Shown here piece by piece: positions 24,155 through 43,622 of a stretch of DNA of 64,000 nucleotides; position 1 is the stretch's first letter, and the number at the start of each line of letters is the position of its first letter. Below the pieces are notes generated by a model, which did not search any database, was not told the DNA's origin, and saw only the letters and a list, made by a program, of their open reading frames with translations. The translations under genes and the position numbers were made by a program. The stretch lies in NCBI GenBank assembly GCA_963930775.1, contig OZ005696.1:6448001-6512000 (forward strand), given 5' to 3'. This DNA comes from Cliona cf. orientalis. Lineage: Eukaryota > Porifera > Demospongiae > Clionaida > Clionaidae.

Positions 24155-24740
24155 CTCCAATGGCTACACTAGCAGCTAATTTTTGGGCAGCAGTAAACTG
24201 AACAACCACAGTGCTCAGCCAAGTACAGTGGCCTATGGTGGCCAAGAAGGATAGTTTTTTACAACCCTTGGCATGCTGGAATTTGATCTAATGCAGTAGT
24301 ACCGAGGATCATCACCCTCGTTTTACGACCCTCAGCGCTGGTCATACCATAGATCTATGGTTCTACCATTGTTCTTTAGAGTAAGGGTTGTTCGATAAGG
24401 GTCACCACTGTCGTTCTACAACCCTCTACATTGGTTCTACCATTGAACATGTATCTACTGTAGAGTGAGTATCATCAAACAAGGGTGTCATATGAGGGTC
24501 ACCATGCTCGTTCTATGACCCTCTGTGTTGGTTCTACCATGGTTCTACCGTTGTAGCTACTGCAGGGTGAGTGTCATCAAACAAGGGCGTCCAATGAGGG
24601 TCACCACTCTCAGTGCTGGTGGAATTGGAGCTACCTCTGTCACAGTGTATACTGAGACTGAGGGTCGTCCAATGAGGGTAGTCCCTCGTTGTCCCTTAGC
24701 CTCATCCCCAGGTCTTCTGGAAACTAGCTACGTGTAGCTA
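24155..24740. repeat. Degenerate tandem repeat block, first copy of segment SD-B
   Basis: About three and a half units of roughly 115 bp share GGTCACCACTCTCGTTCTA-, TTGGTTCTACCATTG- and GAGTGAGTATCATCAAACAA-like blocks. The same array recurs at 38,890-39,690, where it is interrupted by an inserted element. Confidence 0.75.
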
Positions 24741-25128
24741 AAGACAAGTGCTTTAGAATAAATTATTATAGATATTATACAATAGGTTATTCAAACCTGT
24801 TTACAATAAGATGTAATATCAGTGCAAACAAAGAAGCTCTAAGGAAGAGCAATTACATGTCCAAGTGTCAGTCAGTTTCAGCAGGAATTGAACAAAAATT
24901 AAATATAGGTTTGCATAGTGTATGACATGGATTTATGTTATAGTACTATCAGAAGCACTGCTGTGTAGTGAGCTGTTCCGTAGACGACAGGCTATAAAGC
25001 GGACCTTGAGCATCAAGTTGAGTCCAACTTGCATCATAGAGAAACTACATCTTATCGACTCTCCATTGAAATTAAGTTATATCATTCCATTAAGTCTTCA
25101 AAATTGGTTGACATGTGCAGAGGAGAGA

Positions 25129-25901
25129 TGAAGTCACTCTTGCAGTACCTGTCTTCATTCTAAGCAGCAATGCTCACTCAATAAAGAGAAAGGTAAGTCA
25201 TCATTCACTCTTAGTCTAGATCAGCAGTTTTCCTACTATTCAAATTCGCCATACACTACTGAAATTTGCATCATCTTCACAGTTTATCATCATTATTTGT
25301 TTCTCCCGCTTTATATAGGTTTGTTGTATGTCATATTGCATCACAGAAATTATTGTGTGCATAACAAGTTTTTAAGATAAAAATTAATAGTTGCGTGCAT
25401 ATCAAATCATGTAATATGTAGGGTTTGGCACGGGTGATGGGCCGAGATCCTGTCCTTGATGAATTTAACATCAGGTACAATCCAGATGATCTACTCTGGA
25501 CAGTGCCCGTCTATGAAGCTGGTTTTGATCCTGCAGTGATAAAAGAATTGCTACCCGGAACACAACTGGCTGCAAGCAAAACTTTGTTTCTTGAAAAAGG
25601 CTCAGACAAGGCCGGTCTGGCACATATGTGGCTTTCTCATAAACAACAGTTCGAAGATCTGCTCAAACTCCATGATGTGGATCAGGTCCAACAATATCTT
25701 CACAAGATCATGTCGAAGGGAGTGTACTACATATGGGCATATAATGCCGTCAAAGACTCTCGTGGAGGAATGGAAATTGTATACATTATTAATGAAAAGC
25801 TTTATCTTCACGTTGTCACTGCAAACAATGGTTTCATCGTCACTGCTTTTCCAACTTCAAATAGTATGAGCTACTATGACAAACCCAGATTTGAGTACTA
25901 A
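25129..25901 (+). pseudogene. Small secreted protein gene, possibly nuclease-toxin-like; looks broken
   Basis: A two-exon layout is visible. A short leader exon ends at a GTAAGT donor, and a main exon begins after the acceptor at about 25,421 and runs to the stop at 25,901, about 160 residues. The main exon includes LAHMWLSHKQQFEDL, QQYLHKIMSKGVYY and a C-terminal VTANNGFIVTAFPTS. The His-rich helix followed by strands and an xNGxIVTAFP-type ending recall the BECR-fold nuclease superfamily (barnase, EndoU, colicin D/E5, RelE), but this is a weak resemblance from memory. A second, partial copy lies at 41,500-41,937. This copy looks broken, with about one break, and is treated as a fossil. Confidence 0.45.
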
Positions 25902-27751
25902 GGTGTATACTAGCAAACACTCTGTGCAGCAGCTATATTATTACATGCTATATAGTTATAGACTAAGTCTGGACTAGTACTGTATCAAATTACAGATCAT
26001 ATTGTACTGGGTACTGTAACAATGTCAAGTACAAATTAATTAGAAACTTATTGATTATGTAGCTAACAAATGTAATATCATAATATTATCTGTAGGTATT
26101 ATGTACCATAATAATACTATAGTGGTGATGAAAATCATCTGTGCGGGGCGATTGAGCCTTCGCGAAAGTCATAAGATTTCTTTGAAAGCACACAGGCATG
26201 CACATGGGTTGATACCCCCAATAGCTAGGCCTGAGAGGCTACCACAATAGTGAAAGTATCATAGAGTACTAGTATAATATTATATCCAATGTTGATCAGC
26301 TACACTACAGGGGAGTAGGAAGCAATCGTGTATTGCAGGGGCCACCGATACAAGTTGTGGGTGTGGCTTTGATTACTGAATTTTGTGATCACAATTATTC
26401 TTTTGTAGAGGTGGCATTAGCTAAATAATTTAAACTACGCTTTTACGAAGAAAGTCTGATATATGATAAAAATTGGAAGAATACATACACAAGGGTTTTG
26501 TATCAAGCCTGATTATTAGGGGGGCCAGGCCCCCCTTCTGAAATATTGGGGGGGGGGGGCCAGTGGCCCCCCTGGCCCCCCTGGTTCCTACTCCACTGCA
26601 CTATATTTTAATTAGTAATCTACATGCCATGGATGACCATCATGCAACATTGAAAACGTGGGTCCCAGGGTCCTGGGGACAAGGCTAGCTCGGAGCCTTT
26701 AAATACCTGGTATATATAGCTAACACAACATTCCAGACTTATACTAACTGCCTTGCAATGAATTGCATGATAGGTGGCTTGCTATGTATACAGCTACTTG
26801 AAAAATTGGGTTAAGGTGGAAGCCATATTCTTTGATTTTACGAAGTCGACTTTCAATAATTGTACCCCCGTACTGTGCATGCCCTATCCCAGAAAGGTCA
26901 GGATCTGGGTGTCAACAACCAGTGATGGATGCAAAGCTACCTCACTAGAATTAGGTAGCTATGTAAGCAATGGGTTGTAGTCAAGCATGACTGTAAATGT
27001 AGCTAGCCACTACTATAGCAGTCAGTTCGGTGGTCAATGCATGTAGCTACACATGGAAGACAGGTAGCTACTCCCTCCAGTCAAACAGGCTGGTGCCTCC
27101 AGATTTGTAGGAAAACATGGGATCAAAGCTATCAATTGCTTAGAATTATTTCAGTTACCCTGAACACTGGAGGATATTCAGACAAATCTACCTTGACTAT
27201 GCACAATGTTTAAGATTGTGCATAACATGTGTTAGCTACATGTATTTCCCATCTAATGTAATATTATTATTATTGTGTGAACTTCATGCATGCAATCAGA
27301 ACCCAAGCCAGTCTTGGTAGCAATGACATCACACCTCCACTTCCATTATCCAAATTTCCACACCATCCAATTTCAAACGTCATTTATCACTCATTCACTG
27401 TCATGTTTTAAATCATGACATTGTATGGAGTCATAAAAATTTAATAGACTAAGTATACCTAGCTCTGAAAGTTTACTCCCTGGTAGCATCAAAAACTTTT
27501 TGTTGGACTGAGTGATTATTTAATTGGAACTTTTGCCCTTTATTTTAATGCTTTCATGTAATGAAATTGTTGGCAAAACATCCAAAGTGAAATACGTCAA
27601 CTACTAGTATGCAATATGATGTAATATTCATTAATACTATTGCCGTCCAAGAGTTTAGCTTGCTGCAATCATATTTTCACAGTTAGAACGATCCCCTATA
27701 TCCTAAAAAATTATTATTATTATTATTATTATTAGCATGCAGAGCAGCTAT
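25902..27751. other. Intergenic: MITE plus duplicated spacer
   Basis: It contains the MITE candidate at 26,308-26,598 and a C/G-rich stretch at 26,520-26,590. The second copy of the 1,310-1,990 spacer lies at about 26,690-27,440, and a homologue of 7,140-7,480 at 27,450-27,740. No gene is seen. Confidence 0.5.
26308..26598. mobile_element. Short inverted-repeat element (hAT-type MITE candidate)
   Basis: The ends CAGGGGAGTAGGAA and TTCCTACTCCACTG pair at 13 of 14 positions. CACTA flanks both sides as a possible short target duplication. The interior, about 290 bp, is non-coding and has a G/C-rich right half. The CAG terminus suggests hAT, but a clean 8-bp duplication is not visible. Confidence 0.55.
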
Positions 27752-36347
<8,596 letters not shown>

Positions 36348-36742
36348 GGCGTAAATTACTTGAGAATCGAGCTCGACTGACTTATAAATAGAGTCGCTGC
36401 GTGAGTAGTCGAATTACTTCCGGAACGGATCCGGAGTGGGCGGTGCCTCGTTGTATGCATCAAAATTAATAGGCATGACATGCTAATACTTTCATGCTTC
36501 GACACATCCCTATAGTAGCAGTTTACTTTCTGAAACACCAATATTTATTTGTATTAATAAATCGTGAAATTGATGACAACGTCACAGAATCTGGAAATCA
36601 GCTTACAATAAAACTTGTCAACTGTTTCACTTTCTTTTAAAGCATTTGACATTAATAAAACTCAAGTATGCTTCTAGTCTTAACTTACATGCGCAGTGAC
36701 CCTTTACCATACAAACATTGTATAGTTTAACATCACAAATTA
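36348..36742. other. 5' flank of receptor copy 3
   Basis: Positions 36,360-36,590 match the flank of copy 1 at the left window edge. Positions 36,590-36,742 show nothing recognisable. Confidence 0.5.
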
Positions 36743-36989
36743 TTAAGGTACCATTTAATTGCGTGGGCGTGAGCGTCAGGAATGGCTAATTCAATTAGCG
36801 AATCGTGAAGGGGCGTGGCCGAAGAGGCCATACGAGTGCTTTTGGTCGAAGGTGGGCGTGTCCAGAATCGGCCAGGGATGATTATGCGCGTGTAATTAGC
36901 GACCGGAAGTGGCCCCTGAAGAAAAGGCCGGTAATTGCCCACATCAAAGCAAGATCAAAGCATTCTTTCTTAACTATTAACCGCAACGA

Positions 36990-37025
<36 letters not shown>

Positions 37026-37769
37026 TATTAGGCCTAATTAAGCATGTGGGCGTGTTCCTGGCACTGTGTGGAGTGTGTGCGTGTGCGTTAATGCAGGTTT
37101 TATTGCTTCCGATTGGGCGTGGCTTCACGGGCCAGTGCTTGGATATCGGCGCCTGGGACTTGGCCTCGGCGATAGGTGGGCGTGTCCCGGAAGCGGTGGT
37201 GACCTTTGAACCCCGCGAGGAGGCTTTGGGGGCGTGGCAGGAGGTCAAAGGTGAGGCCATGTCTGTTAATGAGGCACTGTACGGCGGTGCGATCGAGGGG
37301 CCTGTACGGCTGGACGGAAGCTGACGATGGTTTGAAGCGGATGTGGTTGCGATGACGTGTTGTTACTCCGCCCACACAGGAAATGAGGTGAGCTCTTGCG
37401 TGGGCGGTGTGGCAGAACGGCCTCCAAGTGTTTGTGTGTGTTTTGGCCTTGAGGAAGCTGTGTGTTTTAATTGGGATTGATTGTGGGCTTCCGGTGGACA
37501 TCCGGTGGTTAGTAGGCACTTGATTGAGAATGGTGGTCCTTGGGGAACAGGGTGGGGCTGTTTTGGGCGTGGCCTGGCCCCTCCCTTCCGGCTCGGCTTC
37601 CGGTCCATGGAGGATATTAAATGAACACTTCCGGCTCTAGCAGCCACACCCCTGAGACCTGTGCAATTAAAAGGGCGTGGTTACACAACATGCACCTCAC
37701 TAATGACTTTGATGTGGTTTAGGTGTCATATCCCCCACCTCACGCCCACGCAATTTAATGGTACCTTAA
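36743..37769. mobile_element. GC-rich non-autonomous DNA transposon, 1.03 kb, TTAA-flanked
   Basis: Terminal inverted repeats (GGTACCATTTAATTGCGTGG at the left, its near-complement at the right) extend about 27 bp inside TTAA on both sides, as with piggyBac-type targets. The interior is strikingly GC-rich with repeated GGGCGTGG words and holds a 34-base A run at 36,990-37,022. The short ORFs on both strands are composition artefacts; no transposase is seen. Confidence 0.7.
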
Positions 37770-37813
37770 ACATACTATCATTCCGCAAATCAAAATCTAA
37801 TGCTATATATACC

Positions 37814-38137
37814 TAGTCTCGTGCCCAGCCCCCTTCATGCACGCGCGAGAAAGGGTCTGGTCAAAAGGGTCGCACTTCCTTGTCCTCGAGGTACGTATAT
37901 TGCGGCCCAATCAGGTTGCAGAACCATGGTCACATGACATTAGTGGAATGTAATTATGCGTGATCCGTACGTACGCGCGTGCGCTCGATCTTTGCACACG
38001 GTACGGAAGTGGCGGTTAGTTTCTATTGTACGCACACCTGAATTGCCAATTATTGCATTCCAATCGGACGCGTAAGTGCGACCCTTTTGACCAGACCCTT
38101 TCTCGCGCGTGCATGAAGGGGGCTGGGCACGAGACTA
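37814..38137. mobile_element. Mutator-like non-autonomous element with long inverted repeats
   Basis: Arms of about 60 bp or more start TAGTCTCGTGCCCAGCCCCC, and the right arm is the complement. A perfect 9-bp target duplication, ATATATACC, lies at 37,805-37,813 and 38,138-38,146. Long terminal repeats plus a 9-bp duplication are the hallmark of Mutator-like elements. No ORF is present, so it needs a transposase from elsewhere. Confidence 0.85.
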
Positions 38138-38306
38138 ATATATACCATGTATAACTGCATGCATGTATGCAGTACAATAATTAATTAGTCATTCTTGTTA
38201 ATTTCACCATTGCACCATGACCCTAAATTTAATGGATAAGATGAAAATTAATGTTCGTTATCACACAAAATATTAACTGACACACATGACATGTATGAGC
38301 AGACTA

Positions 38307-38519
38307 TTATACCTTCATCATTTCTATTTGATCTCTCAGTTGAACTATTGTGTCATCTCTCTCCTTGAGCATCCTCTGTAGGGATGTCACTTTGCTTTCC
38401 AGATCAGAATCTGCCTTGAATGTCGTCACTTTGGTTCCCGCTTTTCCATCCATTGAAGATTCACGACAGCTCTTCTCCAAAACACTATCTCCATCGGGAT
38501 CTTTGTACAGTAACACCAT
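38307..38519 (-). pseudogene. Orphan last exon of a divergent GABA-B-like receptor
   Basis: After an acceptor (ATATGGCAG) the frame reads MVLLYKDPDGDSVLEK... and ends SLQRMLKERDDTIVQLRDQI-EMMKV-stop. This is the coiled-coil tail exon of the receptor family, clearly diverged from copies 2 and 3. Like them it has AAG|GTA near the end (GTATAA here, GTAAAT there), so either a donor or a short read-through tail is conserved. No matching upstream exons with membrane spans are found to the right before the truncated exons at 42.2 kb. It is therefore an isolated relic or the remnant of a rearranged fifth copy. Confidence 0.7.
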
Positions 38520-38987
38520 CTGCCATATCAGTTCCAAAGATTAATTTAAAATCACCCATACAATAATAGTATACAGATTAATACAATGTAGCTATGTAGC
38601 AATCGATATAATTATTATCAACCTCTTAGCTACAGATGTTATGAAAACAGATGATGCCCAGCACCCTGATTGACGGATTCTAAACCGTCCTTATTATAGG
38701 ATTCTTCAATAGACCTCCATATCCCACTGTACCTGTGTGGGTCCAATGGCTACACTAGCAGCTAATTTTTGGGCAGCAGTAAACTGAACGACCACAGTGC
38801 TCAGCCAAGTACAGTGGCCTATGGTGGCCAACTTGAATAGTTTTTTTGTAATCCTTGGCATGCTGGAATTTGATCTAACGCAGTAGTACCGAGGATCACC
38901 ACCCTCGTTTTATGACCCTCAGTGCTGGTCCTACCATAGATCTATGATTCTACCATTGTTCTGTAGAGTAAGGGTTATATTATTCAA

Positions 38988-39403
38988 CTAGAGCTCTATA
39001 GAGCACATACCCCGCGCGCTGCAGCGTCGATCTCGAACTCTCTAGCTATGCATCCCACCTATATAGTACCTGTAGGCTGTTGCCGACCTTTACCTACATA
39101 ATATTGTGCCAGGTTATGCGCATGAGCAGAAAGCATATGGTGGGTAGTGTTAATAGGCGTGGCCAACAAAATGCAGTATTTGCGACGCTCATGGACCTTG
39201 CCAAACGATTCGAAGCACAATGAAGCCAGTTTTTCGACGATATCGACGGGTAAGTTGTATTTACGATTCGCTCAGATGCCTAGATCTCCAGATCTGGCGA
39301 TTTTTGTGCTAACGACAGACGACAGACGACAGACGACAGACGACAGACGACAGACGACAGACAAAACCGATCACATTACCCCTTGCGCATGCGCGCGGGG
39401 TAA
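38988..39403. mobile_element. Inverted-repeat element, family 'CCCCGCGCGC', copy 1
   Basis: It starts CTAGAGCTCTATAGAGCACA then TACCCCGCGCGC, and ends GCGCATGCGCGCGGGGTAA. It contains a (CGACAGA)n tandem run at about 39,315-39,363. The segment at 24,380 is the empty site. Confidence 0.7.
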
Positions 39404-39720
39404 TAAGGGTCACCAGTGTCGTTCTACAACCCTCTACATTGGTTCTACCATTGAACATGTATCTACTGTAGAGTGAGTATCATCAAACAACGGTGTCAAC
39501 GGTGTTCTACGACCCTCTGTGTTGGTTCTACCATGGTTCTACCGTTGTAGCTACACTGTAGAGTGAGTGTCATCAAACAAGGCCGTCCAATGAGGGTCAC
39601 CACTCTCGGTGCTGGTTGGAATTGGAGCTACCTCTGTCACAGTGTATACTGAGACTGAGGGTCGTCCAACGAGGTTAGTCCCTCGTTATCACTTAGCCTC
39701 ATCCCCAGGCCTTCTGGAAA

Positions 39721-40112
39721 CTAGAGCTCTGTAGAGCACATACCCCGCGCGCTCTGTAGCCACTGTAGCGTAGTACTGCAACACTCTGCAGCAGAACTGT
39801 TTCATGACCTGACGACCCTTTCCAACACTGAGCTTGAGCATGCGCAGTCGCATCAGCATGCTAAAAGAGTGGGTGTGGTTGATAAACCACAGGCATGCTG
39901 AACAGAAAATGCACGATTTGTAGCCCTAGTAAGCCTTTTTGAGCAATTCGAAGCCCGTACAAATCAGTTTTTTTATCGATATCTATCGATTGGATGTGCT
40001 TATAGTACGCACAGACGCCTAGAACTCGAGATCTGGCGATTTTCGTGCCGACAACAACAACGACAGACGGACAAACCGATTGCTTTACCCCTTGCGCATG
40101 CGCGCGGGGTAA
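39721..40112. mobile_element. Inverted-repeat element, family 'CCCCGCGCGC', copy 2
   Basis: Same ends as copy 1 and a shared interior (CAATTCGAAGC, GATCTGGCGATTTT, GACAGACGGACAAACCGATT). The empty site is at about 24,727. An ACTA/AACTA motif lies at both junctions, a possible target duplication. Confidence 0.7.
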
Positions 40113-40267
40113 CTATGTGTAGCTAATGACAAGTGCTTTAGAATTATAGAGATTCAAACCTGTTTACAATAGGATGTAATGTCAGTGTGAACAAAGAAGC
40201 GCTAATGAAGAGCAATTACATGTCCAAGTGTCATTCCGTTTCAGCAGGAAATGAGCAAAAAAAAAAA

Positions 40268-40303
<36 letters not shown>

Positions 40304-40308
<5 letters not shown>

Positions 40309-41164
40309 TGAAAACAACATCAGAGTTGTAGTTTTAGAAAGTGATTTTGCTGGCCTCAGTGCTGTTGGATTTCCCCTTGCACTAAGTTTTCAGCTACAGC
40401 AAAATGCTCTGAGACTCTCTGAAGCCATGTGGACAGCCAAGTCCACAGATAGTGGATTCTCTATAAGCTTCTTTTGGCCCAGGGGCAACTCACAGCAGCA
40501 AGGTGTTAAGAAACGGAGAAGGAGGAAGAGTAAGGTTAGATCTAAGTTAGGTGGTGTCAATGAGCAGTCAGGGAACAGAGTTGATGTTGCAACAATGACA
40601 AATTCTGAGGATGCTCCATCTAATGCCCACCATATTGGCCCTGAACAGAGTTCTGTGACTGAGGATGCTCCATCTAATGCCCACCATGTTGGCCCTGAAC
40701 AGAGTTCTGTGACTCCTGTCAAAGACTCTATTGACTTTATTGGTGACACAGGAAGCAACAGTCAGGCCTGTACACCTCAACAAGATGAGCAGAGTAAGCC
40801 ACTCAGCCTCAACCTGTGTTCAAATGTCCAATATGACAAGAGGGATGAAGTGCACGGGGTCACCTACTGCACTGAAGAAGGCGAAGAAGGCTGGACTCCC
40901 GTGAGAGGAAGACGCAGAGCCAAGAGAACTATTCCACTACACCTTGTACGGCGCAGAGCACCTCCTCATGTTAAAAGTACCTTAGTGTCATCTAGCGATT
41001 CTGAAACAGACAGCGACTCCTCTGGTGCCAGTTTGACAATCCCAGACCATGCAACAGTCAATTTCTCAATTGTTGATGGGAAGCCTGGCCTCCACGTGTG
41101 CACAAGGAGCACCAGAACCTGGACCCCTATTGCAGCTCGCACAAGAGCCAAACTGAAGTCTTAA
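40304..41164 (+). CDS. Intronless ORF inserted between poly(A) tracts, 286 aa, unknown
   Basis: The frame starts MAENNIRVVVLESDFAGLSA directly after an A-tract of about 40 bases. It ends ARTRAKLKS, followed by about 100 bp and a second A-tract (41,259-41,285). The other copy of this segment (24,880-24,905) has no insertion. Features are a helical N-terminus (FQLQQNALRLSEAMW), a basic patch (KKRRRRKSKVRSK), two tandem copies of EDAPSNAHH-x-GPEQSSVT, a serine/aspartate run (SSSDSETDSDSS) and two WTP[V/I]-x(2-3)-R-x-RAK motifs. The lack of introns and the 3' A-tail point to retroposition, either of a host mRNA or of the first ORF of a LINE. I do not recognise the family. The open frame suggests recent insertion. 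Confidence 0.55.
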
Positions 41165-41257
41165 CTGTAGTATACATATAATTAGTAGGGTGCATACCAC
41201 GTATTAGCATAGAAGCTATTGTATGTATCCTTGCGTCTAGATGCAAAACTGTTATAG

Positions 41258-41289
<32 letters not shown>

Positions 41290-41499
41290 GGTTTGAATGG
41301 TATACAGTATGACATGGATTCCAGTTGTAGTACTATCAGCTGCAGAAGCACTGCTGTGTAGTGAGCTGGCCTTGAACATCAAGTTGAGTCCAACTTGCAT
41401 TATATAAATCGCAAGAGAAATTACATCTTATCGACTCTCCAATTGAAATTAAGTTTTATCATTCCATTAAGTCTTCGAAATTGGTTGTGCAGAGGAGAG

Positions 41500-41937
41500 A
41501 TGAAGTCACTCTTATTAGTGATGCTAGCATTACCTGCCTTCATTCTAAGCAGCAATGCTCACTCAATAAAGAGAACGGTAAGTTATCATTCACTCTTAGT
41601 CTAGATCAGCAGTTTCCCTACTAGCTACAGCTTATATTCAAACTCGCCATACACTACTGAAATTTGCATCACCTTCACATTTTATAATCATAATAATTTA
41701 ATTTGTTTCTCCCGCTTTATATAGGTTTATTGTATGTTATTGCATCACAGAAATTATTGTGTGCATAACAAGTTTTTAAGATAAAAATTAATAGTTGGCA
41801 ATGCGTGCATCAAGCTCAAATCATGTATGTAGGGTTTGGCACTGGTGATGGGTCGAGATCCTATCCTTGATGAATTTAACATCAGGTACAATCCAGATGA
41901 TCTACTCTGGACAGTGCCCGTCTATGAAGCTGGTTTT
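41500..41937 (+). pseudogene. Partial second copy of the small secreted-protein gene
   Basis: A leader exon with a good signal peptide (MKSLLLVMLALPAFILSS) and a GTAAGT donor is followed by the start of the main exon at about 41,834. Similarity stops at 41,937, where the sequence changes to receptor-intron DNA. It is a fragment and is treated as a fossil, like its relative at 25,129-25,901. Confidence 0.55.
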
Positions 41938-42193
41938 TACAGCTGTGGTGTTTGTATACTAGTTGAGTAACTTGAGCTACCACTCACAGTATAGAACAAC
42001 GAGCCTACACAGTTCATGTGTCTGATCTGAACTTCAGCAGGAGTGACTTTTATCCACAATGTCATGGCATACTATAACTCTAAATGGAATGCTCTCCCAG
42101 AAAGATCAAATATGAGAGAGACAGAGGGAGAGACTGAGAGGGAGAGAGAGAGAGCAAGAGGGAGGGAGGGGGAGAGAGAGGGACGCATCATAC

Positions 42194-42842
42194 CCCTTTA
42201 AATAGAAACTCGTCCTGACTTAGTATTGCAATCCTTTTCCGATGAAAGTGAACCATTGTTGCACAAAGGCCTGGAGATACAATTGCAAAAGTTGGGCTAT
42301 TTCGAAAATATCTGAGAAACTGAGTTCTATCACTGAGTGCTGCCAGTCCAGATGCAAAGGATATCTGCGTAATTATTATAATTTTGATACTAATCAGTAG
42401 ATATATGCATACATTGTTGAGTCTCACAAGCACACAATAATCATGCATTACTATATTATTATACTCCATTTTACCTATACTTGCTGCACATAATGATTAT
42501 TATTTATCGCATGTGTGTGCACTACGCAATAACCTTTTATTAATCTTTTTATGTGCACAGGCAATATATATATGTAGCTTTGCCTGTCAGTACGTATTAT
42601 CAGTTGCTGAGCACATTAGTATTATCTCATGGTATACCTTATATGCCTGCCCAGTAAGTCCACTACAGAATCTCTACTAGCTGTGATGAGCTTCAGCTGT
42701 ATACCTGTGAAATATTCCATTGATGACTGATTTCTGCAACAGGTTCGGTGGCAACTGAACAGCCACAACCAATCAGAGCTAGTTTCACTGGTTGGGACTG
42801 GATGCCATTGAAGAATTAATCCAATGATTCACTTCGAAGACA
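42194..42842 (-). pseudogene. GABA-B-like receptor copy 4: exons 2 and 3 only, dead
   Basis: Exon 2 (42,705-42,842) and exon 3 (42,194-42,364) keep the exact lengths and splice sites of copies 2 and 3. Exon 3 reads ISFASGLAALSDRTQFLRYF. Exon 2 has an in-frame stop: the CAA codon for Q in SLDQFF is TAA here. The duplicated stretch corresponds to copy 2 from about 12,683 to 14,440, cut at 41,937 on the left and about 48,825 on the right. Its first intron was later split by the Ty3/Gypsy element. No other exons of this copy are present, so it is a truncated pseudogene. A decayed (GA)n tract at 42,110-42,182 sits at the exon 3 donor, as in the other copies. Confidence 0.85.
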
Positions 42843-43328
42843 CTGTGTATGAGAGATAATTCAATTTATAGCATTATGCTCCAGTGTAGATCCAGAATAA
42901 TATGTGCGCATGGTGAATTTCTGACTATAATATTAACAAAGAGAGGACCACTTCACTTAGAACAATGCCATTATTATTTTATTGATCTTCTCGGTGTTTT
43001 ATAACATTGTGTACTTAGGTATAATAATCAACTATACTATTCATGGACTTATCAGTAATTGAGGTTGACTCAATAAACAGAGTAGAGTGAGGATCCAGCC
43101 ATGCATTCACGACTCACCAGACCCATGTGTATGACTAATAGCTCTAACATTGCTTCCCACTTAGTCTAGTATTATACGCAGCCATAATAATATTATAATC
43201 ACATAATACATTACTACATACATACTCTGGCTGAACAAGCTATAATTATACACTTAAAACTAGGTACTAGTGACTAAGTGTAATAGTACAGTAACATGCA
43301 GTCATGGGTCTATACAAGATTATAATAA

Positions 43329-43622
43329 TGTAAAGAGCTGTTCACACTCCTCTTTACTTAGTAATATGTAATCCAATGTTTATTGATAGACAACAGATCG
43401 AAATCTCCAATCAAAAAAAATGACACACAACTCAAACTCAAGATCTGATCAGACCCACGTGATCAGAACGTTCTGGAAGATGACATAAGAATAATATACC
43501 AACACGCATGCTCAGATACACAACATAACCAATTTAAGTGATTGCACAACTCAAGTAAAATACATCGGCCTATACATTACATTATAGTCAAGTTAGTTCA
43601 GTATATAAATGCACGCATTACA
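43329..43622 (-). repeat. 3' LTR of the Ty3/Gypsy element
   Basis: 294 bp, matching 48,409-48,701 except for one A-run difference. The boundaries TG...CA are clear from comparing the two ends. Confidence 0.95.

Larger units (their letters stand above)
38740..41937. repeat. Second copy of segment SD-B with three insertions
   Basis: This matches 24,155-25,540 in the same orientation. Relative to that copy it has gained two related inverted-repeat elements (38,988-39,403 and 39,721-40,112) and a poly(A)-flanked ORF (about 40,256-41,285). It ends abruptly at 41,937 against receptor intron sequence. Confidence 0.8.

Noticed and set aside
24525-24737. 70-residue plus-strand frame in the tandem repeat block
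   Set aside because: It follows the repeat units and is not kept in the second copy at 39.5 kb.
36805-37647. Several 60-140 residue frames on both strands
   Set aside because: They lie in a GC-rich non-autonomous transposon with few stop codons by composition. Their residues are repetitive and show no domain.
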